Positions 1-4,962 of a stretch of 5,875 nucleotides of DNA are shown here, piece after piece (the first letter of the stretch is position 1; every line of letters starts with the position of its first letter). Under the pieces are notes generated by a model, which searched no databases, was not told the DNA's origin, and worked only from the letters and a program-made list of their open reading frames with translations. The stretch covers positions 1-5,875 of the forward strand of contig JAJYIC010000176.1 in the NCBI GenBank assembly GCA_021790295.1, in the 5' to 3' direction. The translations under genes and the position numbers were made by a program. The stretch is from Pseudomonadota bacterium. Its GTDB lineage: Bacteria > Pseudomonadota > Alphaproteobacteria > ATCC43930 > CGMCC-115725.

Positions 1-1068
1 GTCCTGGTCGAACGCTCCGAGGATCTCGGTGTTGTACCAATAGACGCCCGGCTGGTATTCGATCGAGACCCAGTTCGGCTGTTCCGCCGGGTCTTTCCGC
101 GTGACCTCGATAGGGTCGCGGCGGGCGCCCGCGCGCGCGGACCCCGAAGCATTTTCCCAATCGAGAAAATCGTCGTCGGAAAGGCCATAGACCGCCGAAA
201 GGTTCGGGGTGAAGGTCACGCCGTAGGCGGTAATCGCTTCGGAGAAACAGGGGAGGATCTTGAGTTGGCTCCCGGAGAAGACCGCCGCCGACGCGGTCGC
301 CTCCAGGAGCTGCGCGATCCAGCGCGCGGCGGTGTCCTGGCGGTCGCAAAGAAGGGAGGCCGCGATCCCTTGCGCCTGGCAAAAGGTCCCGAAAGCCGAG
401 ATGTCGGCGAGGTTGCCCGAAGGAAATCCCGCGCCATAGGCGCTGTTGGTGAGAAGATCCGCGATTATGGAGTCGGGCCGCGCGTCGTCGGGAAAGGACG
501 AGCCCGCCGTCCCCCTCTGGAAGCCGCAAACCTGGAATTGGATGGACGGGATCGCCGGAGTCTGCCCCAATTGCATCGGCGTCCCGGTGACGTAAGCGGT
601 TTCCGAATAGCCGGGGTAAGGATCGGTGAAACCGCGCCCCGGCGAAAGCCCGGCAAAGACGCCGTCGGAAGTCTGCCCTTGGTTTCCGTCGTAACCGTTC
701 AGATCGACCGCGGAGAGCCCTTGCGAGATCCCGCCGTTCGCCCAGATGATGTTGGCGCCCCCTCCCGCCAGGGCCGAGGCGCCGGTAAAGCTTATCGGCC
801 CTTGGCAAAGGCCGAAGGCGACATCGACCGAATAGGTCGCGTGGTTGCCTTTCTTGCCTCCTCCGCCGCCGCCTCCGCCGCCGCCCTTCCCGCCTTTGCC
901 TCCGCCCCCTCCGGTAAAGCCGGTGGCGTCGATGAGGTTGACCCCGACCTTGTGCGTTCCCCACAGCACGGGAACGACGGACCCGTATTGCGAGGTGTTG
1001 TAGCGCAGCGAATTGATCGCCGGCACATAAAAGGCGTTGGTAAAAGGCGAAGGCGAAGAGCCACCCAT
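1..1068 (-). CDS. Phage tail-tip / megatron-like protein, N-terminal 356 residues (runs off left edge)
   Basis: The frame is open from an ATG at 1066-1068 to the window edge, giving 356 codons with no stop, so the C-terminus is missing. Residues about 20-50 (LRYNTSQYGSVVPVLWGT, then VGVNLID) resemble the N-terminal motif of tail-tip proteins of the lambda J / GTA gp15 type, where a 'YGxxxPVxxG' strand precedes a Gly/Lys-rich linker. Here that linker is residues 53-74. It is followed by a YSVDVAFGLCQGPI segment (79-92), which is the usual 'YSxSxxxALCEGPI' landmark. By family knowledge such proteins form the central tip below the hub and contact the cell surface; full-length members often exceed 700 residues. 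The start is fixed by an in-frame stop six codons upstream with no other start codon between. A GAAGG lies about 12 bases before the ATG. The gene follows the cysteine-module gene after a 50-base gap. The family call is by motif only and the exact subfamily is uncertain. Confidence 0.88.
   Translation of the reverse strand, partial: MGGSSPSPFTNAFYVPAINSLRYNTSQYGSVVPVLWGTHKVGVNLIDATGFTGGGGGKGGKGGGGGGGGGGKKGNHATYSVDVAFGLCQGPISFTGASALAGGGANIIWANGGISQGLSAVDLNGYDGNQGQTSDGVFAGLSPGRGFTDPYPGYSETAYVTGTPMQLGQTPAIPSIQFQVCGFQRGTAGSSFPDDARPDSIIADLLTNSAYGAGFPSGNLADISAFGTFCQAQGIAASLLCDRQDTAARWIAQLLEATASAAVFSGSQLKILPCFSEAITAYGVTFTPNLSAVYGLSDDDFLDWENASGSARAGARRDPIEVTRKDPAEQPNWVSIEYQPGVYWYNTEILGAFDQD
847..912 (-). 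repeat. Poly-glycine/lysine codon run inside the tail-tip gene
   Basis: Codons 53-74 of the tail-tip gene encode 18 glycines broken only by four lysines, mostly GGC/GGA triplets, so the plus strand reads as a gcc/tcc-type trinucleotide tract. Gly-rich linkers at this point, between the first strand motif and the LCxGPI motif, are common in this tail-protein group, so this is probably a flexible loop and not an assembly artefact. The triplet character could allow length changes by slippage without loss of frame. Confidence 0.8.
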
Positions 1069-1118
1069 CTCAGCCTGCGCCCTTCATCGCCAAACCCCTT
1101 TTTGCCGCAAAACCGCCG

Positions 1119-1835
1119 TCAAGCCGCAGAGGACCGGGTCGGAAGAAAGCTCGCCGGCCGGCCGACCTTGCCGGGGCTCCCCTTTTCGGCGACGGCAGGG
1201 GCGTAATCCTCGAAACGGGGGGAAGAGGCCGGCCAGCCGCCGGCGGAGGAGCGCTGCGGCGCCCTCCGCGGCCGGGGCCCGCTTTCGCGCAGATCCTTCA
1301 AGACCGCCCTGCCCGCGATCGAGCCGCAGGCGAGGCTGCAATATTTGCGCTCTTCGAAACGGGTTCTGGTTTCGCCGGTCCTCCAATCGAAAGAGGCGCC
1401 GCAGAGAAGGCAACGCTTCGGCGCCGGCAAAGGCTGCCGCGCGCCCCCTGCGCGCCGCGCGCAGGCCAGGCTGCAATACCGTCTTTTCTCCCACCGCGAG
1501 CGCTTGCCGCCGCCTCTCCGAAAGACGCCGCCACAGAAGACGCAGGCCTTCTCTTCCGCGACCGTCTTTCTGCTTGCCGCCTGGGCGCAGGCAGCGCTGC
1601 AATAGCGCCTCTTTTGCCAAGGAGAAAGGCTGGTGCCCGCGCCTCTCCGATAGACGCCGCCGCAAAGGAGGCAGGTCTTCTCTTCGACAACCGGCTTTTT
1701 CCTTGCCGCCCGGGCGCAGGCGAGGCTGCAATATTTGCGCTCTTCGAAACGGCTTTCGCTTTCGTTCGCCTTCTTCTCGAAAGAAGCGCCGCAAAGAAGG
1801 CAAGGCTTCGGAGAAGGCAGGGATTGCTCGCTCAT
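1119..1835 (-). CDS. Protein with four tandem CxxC...CxxxC putative zinc-binding modules
   Basis: This 238-aa protein has four repeats of a C-x2-C-x(19/20)-C-x3-C unit. The cysteines are at 12/15/36/40, 55/58/79/83, 98/101/121/125 and 142/145/166/170. Each unit has a 'CxxCG' knuckle and ends in '[RK]-[RK]-Y-C-S-x-A-C'. This pattern is typical of zinc ribbons or treble clefs, so each unit probably binds one zinc (inference). Units 1 and 4 share CLLCGASF and RFEERKYCSLAC; units 2 and 3 share CGGV-x-RRG and W-[QE]-KRRYCS. The order is therefore A-B-B-A. Residues 171-238 have no cysteine and are rich in R, P, S and A, perhaps disordered. The ATG lies 13 bases after the peptidase stop, with AGGAAGG overlapping that stop as ribosome-binding site. 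There is no nuclease, transposase or recombinase motif. Nucleic-acid or protein binding is plausible; I do not recognise a named family. Confidence 0.8.
   Translation of the reverse strand: MSEQSLPSPKPCLLCGASFEKKANESESRFEERKYCSLACARAARKKPVVEEKTCLLCGGVYRRGAGTSLSPWQKRRYCSAACAQAASRKTVAEEKACVFCGGVFRRGGGKRSRWEKRRYCSLACARRAGGARQPLPAPKRCLLCGASFDWRTGETRTRFEERKYCSLACGSIAGRAVLKDLRESGPRPRRAPQRSSAGGWPASSPRFEDYAPAVAEKGSPGKVGRPASFLPTRSSAA
1326..1412 (-). repeat. Cysteine module 4 (type A)
   Basis: Encodes residues 142-170. It repeats CLLCGASF and RFEERKYCSLAC of module 1, and its upstream linker (LPAPKR) resembles the protein's own N-terminus (LPSPKP). The linker and module therefore seem to have been copied together. 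Confidence 0.78.
1461..1544 (-). repeat. Cysteine module 3 (type B)
   Basis: Encodes residues 98-125. It is one residue shorter than the others between the two cysteine pairs (19 instead of 20). Otherwise it follows module 2, including CGGV-x-RRG and the W-[EQ]-KRRYCS ending. Confidence 0.78.
1587..1673 (-). repeat. Cysteine module 2 (type B)
   Basis: Encodes residues 55-83. It shares CGGV, the RRG turn and a Trp-[Gln/Glu]-Lys-Arg-Arg-Tyr-Cys ending with module 3, and has YCSAAC at its end where the others have YCSLAC. It is preceded by a V-x-EEK linker that also precedes module 3. Confidence 0.78.
1716..1802 (-). repeat. Cysteine module 1 (type A)
   Basis: Encodes residues 12-40 of the cysteine-module protein. 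It is the closest relative of module 4, 390 bases away. The 38 bases at 1715-1752 are identical to 1325-1362, covering the RFEERKYCSLAC end of the unit. Confidence 0.8.
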
Positions 1836-1848
1836 CGATCGGCCCTTC

Positions 1849-2460
1849 CTATTTGCCTGCAGGGAGGCTTCCGGTCCCGTCCTCTGTCATCCCTCCTCCA
1901 TCCCCCACGAAAGGGCTGAAGAACCTCGCCGGGCGCCCCGACAAAAGCCCGCTTTCGGCCGAAAACCGCGTCACCCCGTGATGGACGAAGGCGTGGATCA
2001 GTTGCGGCCAGGCGGTGACGATCGCGCCATGGGCAAAGCAGCGCCCGAAACGGAAAAGGGCGATGTCTCCGGGCAATGGCGGCGCCTCGATCTCGCGCGC
2101 ATAAGGGAGAAGCCCTTGCAGATAGCGCTCCTCCTCGCGGTGCAGATACCAGTCGGGCGGATAGAACGGGATCTCGACAAAAGGCGTGACGCCGGCCTTC
2201 TCATAGACTTCGGCCAAAAGGGTCAGGCAATCGACGGCGACGCCTTTGACCCGCCCCATATGGTGGTAGGGCGTCCCGAGCCATTCCTTCGCTTCGGCCA
2301 GAACCCGCAGGCGCTCGAAGGCAAACGGCTTGCGCGAAAAGAAATCCCACTCGGGCCGCCCCGCGCAAAAACCCTTTTTCGCTTCGGCGACGGCCAGCTC
2401 GTAACAGCCGAGACCGTCCCGCGCCTCCCAATCGGGCGGCAAAGGCCGTTCCTCGCTCAC
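1849..2460 (-). CDS. NlpC/P60-type tail peptidoglycan peptidase (GTA gp14-like)
   Basis: This 203-aa predicted cysteine peptidase resembles the peptidase of the GTA tail module (gp14), which is thought to cut peptide cross-links in the cell wall during DNA injection. The core begins near residue 53 with AKEWLGTPYHH, followed by the nucleophile in VDC (Cys78), then the GDIALF strand (131-136), the AHGAIV histidine (His144) and a third polar residue near His156 or His160. The start chosen is the GTG at 2458-2460. It lies in a GTGA string, preceded by GAGGAGGAAG as ribosome-binding site, and the same GTGA is the stop overlap of the neighbouring methyltransferase copy. About 45 residues precede the enzymatic core, longer than I expect for this family. 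The first 15 codons lie in the 108-bp direct repeat. No signal peptide is visible, as usual for a tail component. Confidence 0.92.
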   Translation of the reverse strand: MSEERPLPPDWEARDGLGCYELAVAEAKKGFCAGRPEWDFFSRKPFAFERLRVLAEAKEWLGTPYHHMGRVKGVAVDCLTLLAEVYEKAGVTPFVEIPFYPPDWYLHREEERYLQGLLPYAREIEAPPLPGDIALFRFGRCFAHGAIVTAWPQLIHAFVHHGVTRFSAESGLLSGRPARFFSPFVGDGGGMTEDGTGSLPAGK

Positions 2461-2523
2461 CCTTCCTCCTCGAAAAGCATCGGCTGCCTCGCGCCCCTTA
2501 TCCAGAACACCTCCGTCCTCGGC
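2416..2523. repeat. 108-bp direct repeat, left copy (at the peptidase start)
   Basis: This matches 3210-3317 at a constant offset of 794 bases with three mismatches and no gap. Read on the minus strand it holds the last 21 codons plus stop of a methyltransferase C-terminus, the GTGA overlap, and the first 15 codons of the peptidase. Here the peptidase part is functional and the methyltransferase part is a remnant with no body upstream. The left end falls exactly on the codon-15/16 boundary of the peptidase. Confidence 0.95.
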
Positions 2524-2559
2524 CCTTCGCGCATCCATCGCGTCCCTCGCGGTAAAGTG
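2461..2559 (-). pseudogene. Remnant of a methyltransferase 3' end upstream of the peptidase gene
   Basis: In the methyltransferase frame this stretch reads PRTEVFW-I-R-GARQPMLFEEEG and then stops at the GTGA overlap. It is the C-terminal tail of the intact enzyme with V-to-I and K-to-R changes and one silent change. Upstream of the repeat edge (2523) the frame stays open for a short way, but the residues no longer match the enzyme and there are no methyltransferase motifs. It is therefore a leftover tail, not a gene. The upper boundary given is approximate. Confidence 0.6.
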
Positions 2560-2764
2560 TCGATTTTGTCTAGAACGCCGACAGCGCCGCGCGTCCTCCC
2601 GATGGGGCGATGTGGACCCTCGGCAACCGTGCGACATCATGGTAGGAGTGAGGGGGCGCCAGCCGCCTCGCGGCCCTTCGGCGCCTCGCGAGGCCATCGG
2701 AGCCGACGGGAAACGCAATCATTTACCCGGGCGGTCGGCCGCGCCCGAAACAAAGGCGAGAGCC
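2524..2764. other. Intergenic stretch between repeat copy and opposite-strand gene
   Basis: The 304 bases between the peptidase start and the opposite-strand gene hold the rest of the left repeat copy and then these 241 bases. I see no convincing gene here. Frames on both strands are open only with Arg/Pro-rich, noncoding-looking translations. A CCTCGCG arm at 2666-2672 can pair with CGCGAGG at 2687-2693 (7-bp stem, 14-base loop), and 2684-2693 is itself the palindrome CCTCGCGAGG. No good -35/-10 pair could be read, although the promoter of the plus-strand gene should lie here if it has one. Confidence 0.5.
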
Positions 2765-3100
2765 ATGCCAACCAGAAAAAGCCGCCTGGACGAAGCCCTT
2801 GAACTTGCACGAGACGCGAACGAAATGGCGAAGCAAACGCTGGTCGCCGCGCAAGCTCACACGCACGTCATGCTCTCGTTGATCGCCGTTTTGCGCGATA
2901 CGGCGGCAATATCAAGCGACAGCGTTCGAAGCTTATTTGTCGGAGCCGCTGCGGTTATGGATCGGACAGACGATCAGACCGACGACAAAGCGACAAAAGA
3001 AACTTTAGCCGCATCAAGATCCTTTCTCGAAGAGATGGCGGCGGCGTTCCGAATTGAAATTCCCAGTAAAGGTGAGGCAAAACTCCCACAAAGGCATTAG
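2765..3100 (+). CDS. Small helical protein on the opposite strand, putative moron
   Basis: This 111-aa protein starts at the ATG at 2765, with AAGGCGAG a few bases upstream as a plausible ribosome-binding site. It looks almost entirely helical: a charged start (KSRLDEALELARDANEMAK, residues 4-22), a more hydrophobic middle (about 33-64: VMLSLIAVL, then SLFVGAAAVM), and an acidic stretch rich in D, T and K before a last helix (about 80-95). The middle is too interrupted by charges to be a confident membrane segment. Third codon positions are clearly less G/C-biased than in the tail genes, and the gene faces against them. Both suggest separate acquisition. It sits between the two copies of the 108-bp repeat. 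I do not recognise the family. Phage cargo such as a superinfection or host-takeover factor is only a guess. The frame stays open upstream, but that part reads as Pro/Arg-rich shadow. Confidence 0.62.
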   Translation: MPTRKSRLDEALELARDANEMAKQTLVAAQAHTHVMLSLIAVLRDTAAISSDSVRSLFVGAAAVMDRTDDQTDDKATKETLAASRSFLEEMAAAFRIEIPSKGEAKLPQRH

Positions 3101-3254
3101 GGCCTTGCGGTCGAGCCTTGACGGTGCGCGGAAACTCTATGATCTCAGCCTCCGTCCCCACACTCACCTTCCGACCCAGGCGCTGCCGTTGCAGATGACC
3201 GAGCAAAAGGTCCCGCGCCTCCCAATCGGGCGGCAAAGGCCGTTCCTCGCTCAC
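2955..3254 (-). CDS. Possible 99-aa chimeric ORF started by the duplicated peptidase leader
   Basis: The right repeat copy still carries the peptidase GTG start and its first 15 codons, coupled by GTGA to the methyltransferase stop. After that point the frame continues for 84 further codons of unrelated sequence to a TAA at 2955. A segment at residues 35-50 (EAEIIEFPRTVKARPQ) looks protein-like, and a second GTG start at residue 30 follows a GGAAG. There is no NlpC/P60 core. The 3' half runs antisense through the last 146 bases of the plus-strand gene, and it is unlikely that both are coding there. It may be a translated by-product, a truncated gene or a real small gene; I favour a by-product. 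Confidence 0.3.
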   Translation of the reverse strand: MSEERPLPPDWEARDLLLGHLQRQRLGRKVSVGTEAEIIEFPRTVKARPQGPNAFVGVLPHLYWEFQFGTPPPSLRERILMRLKFLLSLCRRSDRLSDP

Positions 3255-3317
3255 CCTTCCTCCTCGAAAAGCATCGGCTGCCTTGCGCCCTTTACCCAGA
3301 ACACCTCCGTCCTCGGC
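3210..3317. repeat. 108-bp direct repeat, right copy (at the methyltransferase end)
   Basis: This is the partner of 2416-2523. Here the methyltransferase part (codons 231-251 plus stop) is functional and the peptidase leader is the leftover. The three differences between copies all fall in the methyltransferase part: one is silent (GCA/GCG, Ala) and two are conservative (Val/Ile, Lys/Arg). The peptidase part is identical in both copies. Confidence 0.95.
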
Positions 3318-4006
3318 TCCCTTTGCGCAAGCGGCAAGCTTCGCTGCCGCGACGCCGCCTCGATGCGCCGGCAGGCGATCTCGAACCAGCGCGGCTCGAT
3401 CTCGATGCCGATGAGTTCGCGGCCGATCTCGGCGCAGGCGACGCCGGTCGTTCCCGAGCCCATGTAGGGATCGAGGACCGTGGCCGATGCGCGCTTCAAC
3501 TGCGTCAGGCACCAACGCATCAGCGCCATCGGCTTCTGCATCGGATGGTCGCGCAAGCCGTTGTTCTCGCCCTGCTTCTTGCAAACCATGCCCTTCCAGA
3601 GCCAGGAAAACACGCGGCTGGCACCGCCTTCGCTGTGCCAGGCGAACTCGACATCGCAGAAATCGTCCCAGGATGCTCTGCCTGCGAGCTTGTCCCAGGC
3701 GAGGAAGCGGCCTCCTTCCGGCAGCCGAGCCCGGTAATGATCCGCGCCCCAGATCAGGACCTCCGAGAAGCCGAGCAGTTGCGTCGGGTCGAACGGCAGA
3801 TCATCGCCCGCGATCGGCGGGCAGCCGCGCGCTCGCGCGGCAGCGCCGGAAACGCCCGTAAAACCGTAGCCGGCCGTCCCCGAGCGGTGGAAATCGATCC
3901 CGTAAGGCGGGTCGCTGACGACGGCGAGCGAGGCGTCGAGCGAAGGCAGAACCTCGCGGCAATCGCCAAGGATGAGACGGCAATCGCCGAAAACCTCTTC
4001 TCTCAC
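3251..4006 (-). CDS. Phage DNA methyltransferase, N6-adenine/N4-cytosine type (beta order)
   Basis: This 251-aa enzyme is predicted to transfer a methyl group from S-adenosylmethionine to an exocyclic amino group in DNA. The catalytic motif IV is DPPYGIDF (32-39) and comes first. The cofactor motif I is LDPYMGSGTTGVA (178-190) and comes late, preceded by HPMQKP (154-159). The order IV-target region-I is that of the beta class, and DPPY usually means adenine. The variable region between them (about 45-150) should set the target site, which cannot be read from sequence. Start: the GTG at 4004-4006 overlaps the upstream stop as GTGA; a longer upstream frame exists but only as a shadow of the hub gene. 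No restriction enzyme lies beside it, so it looks like an orphan. Its last 21 codons are in the direct repeat. It sits between hub and peptidase genes, which are adjacent in the GTA module as I know it. Confidence 0.94.
   Translation of the reverse strand: MREEVFGDCRLILGDCREVLPSLDASLAVVSDPPYGIDFHRSGTAGYGFTGVSGAAARARGCPPIAGDDLPFDPTQLLGFSEVLIWGADHYRARLPEGGRFLAWDKLAGRASWDDFCDVEFAWHSEGGASRVFSWLWKGMVCKKQGENNGLRDHPMQKPMALMRWCLTQLKRASATVLDPYMGSGTTGVACAEIGRELIGIEIEPRWFEIACRRIEAASRQRSLPLAQREPRTEVFWVKGARQPMLFEEEG
4003..4006 (-). promoter_or_regulatory. GTGA stop-start overlap (hub / methyltransferase)
   Basis: The hub gene ends GCA GTG TGA, and the methyltransferase GTG begins within that string, giving a 4-base GTGA overlap. 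GAGG lies about nine bases upstream. This places the methyltransferase firmly inside the tail message and decides its start. Confidence 0.75.
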
Positions 4007-4962
4007 ACTGCGGCCTCGGGTGGCGGGATATAAGGAAAGCCGCCGAAATTGGCTTCGTTGTCGAAGACGGTGTCGCAAGTCGCGATCGTATGGTCGCAGC
4101 CGGGCAGCAGGGTAAAAAGATCGCCGGCGTCGATCGGATAAGGGAAAGGAACGGTGACGACGATCGTCCCCGGGCTTCCCGGGCTGGCCGAGGAGATGGT
4201 GCGGGAAAAGCCGTTGTTGGCCCCGCTCGCCGCCGAAATGGTGCCGAAATTGTAAAGCGTCGAAGGGGTCGCGAGAAGGCTCCTCACGCCGATCGAGAGA
4301 GCGCTTTGCGCCTTGTTCGAAGCGACGCTCTCGGCATTGAGGCTGCGGTTGTAGGTGCAATGCGAATCGCCGAACGCCCAGGTGCATTGCGGCTGGAAAA
4401 GCCTTCTCGGATATTGCCCGGTCAAGAGAACGAGAAGGTTCGGGATCTCCATGTCGATCTTCGAACGCCCGATCTTGATCTGCCCGACGCGCCCCAGGTG
4501 AAGGACGAAAGAGCCGAGCGAATAGTCTCCGACCGCCGGCATGAAGAGACGGTCGACCTCGACCGCCGCGCCGTTGAAAAAGCCGAGAAGGGCCGCATCC
4601 TGCCAGGAAAGGGTGCCGACGAGATCGGGCGACGCATCGCCCGGAGGATGAGGAAAGATCGAAAGCTGCGCGCGGTCGGGATCGAGCCCAATCTTGACGC
4701 TGGTCTTGAGGCGGCTGAATAGAGGCCCCAAGGGAAAGCTCAAAGGCGCGCTTGACGCCGCATAATTGATCGAGGCGCCGTTCCCCGAAGCGTCCGGGGG
4801 CTGGAATGAGTTCGCCGGAGGCGACAAGGGAAATTGCGCCATCGAAAAGCGCAGGAACTGACCGCCGTAAAGGGCAAAGGTTATGAGGTCGGCAAAGAGC
4901 GCCGGGCTCGATGGCCCGAGCCCGTTCAGATAATTCTGCAAAGCGGTCGAAGCGGGTTTCAT
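4003..4962 (-). CDS. DUF2163 / BR0599-type tail hub protein (GTA gp13-like)
   Basis: This 319-aa protein matches the two-part layout of the GTA/phage hub: a DUF2163-like N-terminal part and a C-terminal BR0599-like end with PGCDHTIATC (287-296) and NFGGFPYIP (305-313). By family knowledge it forms the hub that links the distal tail ring to the tip protein. The only four cysteines are Cys193, Cys202, Cys289 and Cys296, spaced 9 and 7 apart. This is the spacing I recall for the four cluster-binding cysteines of lambda gpL, so an iron-sulfur cluster is likely (inference). The ATG at 4960-4962 shares one base with the upstream stop (TGATG) and has no strong ribosome-binding site of its own, which fits coupled translation. 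Residues 205-275, between the cysteine pairs, are rich in S, A, N and G and longer than I would expect for gpL-like proteins. Confidence 0.93.
   Translation of the reverse strand: MKPASTALQNYLNGLGPSSPALFADLITFALYGGQFLRFSMAQFPLSPPANSFQPPDASGNGASINYAASSAPLSFPLGPLFSRLKTSVKIGLDPDRAQLSIFPHPPGDASPDLVGTLSWQDAALLGFFNGAAVEVDRLFMPAVGDYSLGSFVLHLGRVGQIKIGRSKIDMEIPNLLVLLTGQYPRRLFQPQCTWAFGDSHCTYNRSLNAESVASNKAQSALSIGVRSLLATPSTLYNFGTISAASGANNGFSRTISSASPGSPGTIVVTVPFPYPIDAGDLFTLLPGCDHTIATCDTVFDNEANFGGFPYIPPPEAAV

Noticed and set aside
265..1206. Long plus-strand open frame (313 codons)
   Set aside because: It is antisense to the tail-tip gene, which has clear family motifs. The plus-strand translation is Arg/Gly/Pro-rich with no domain signal, typical of a GC-rich shadow.
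1325..1752. Repeated 38-base blocks as a CRISPR array
   Set aside because: There are only two identical copies 390 bases apart, and they lie in frame inside a protein-coding repeat with no unique spacers.
1037..1981. Long plus-strand open frame (314 codons) opposite the cysteine-module gene
   Set aside because: The minus-strand frame keeps 16 cysteines in regular spacing, while this frame is an Arg/Ser/Pro-rich mirror of the same repeats.
2548..2576. Promoter for the plus-strand gene with TAGAAC at 2571-2576 as -10
   Set aside because: No matching -35 hexamer at a suitable distance, so the resemblance is too weak to call.
2662..2693. Rho-independent terminator at the CCTCGCG/CGCGAGG inverted repeat
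   Set aside because: No run of T follows on either strand. In GC-rich DNA a 7-bp stem with a 14-base loop can arise by chance.
2461..2718. N-terminal extension of the peptidase to an ATG at 2718
   Set aside because: It runs through the methyltransferase remnant and Arg-rich sequence. The GTG at 2458-2460 has a good ribosome-binding site and the coupled overlap.
1735..2802. Plus-strand open frame (355 codons) opposite the peptidase
   Set aside because: It overlaps a gene with catalytic Cys and His motifs on the minus strand, and its own translation shows no recognisable domain.
2416..3317. The 108-bp repeats as ends of an insertion sequence or composite transposon
   Set aside because: There is no transposase, the repeats are direct and coding, and no terminal inverted repeats or short target duplications are visible. 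Recombination between phage genomes explains it better.
4007..4387. N-terminal extension of the methyltransferase to an ATG at 4387
   Set aside because: The extension lies wholly inside the hub gene in another frame and is His/Arg-rich. The GTGA overlap at 4003-4006 gives a normal methyltransferase start.
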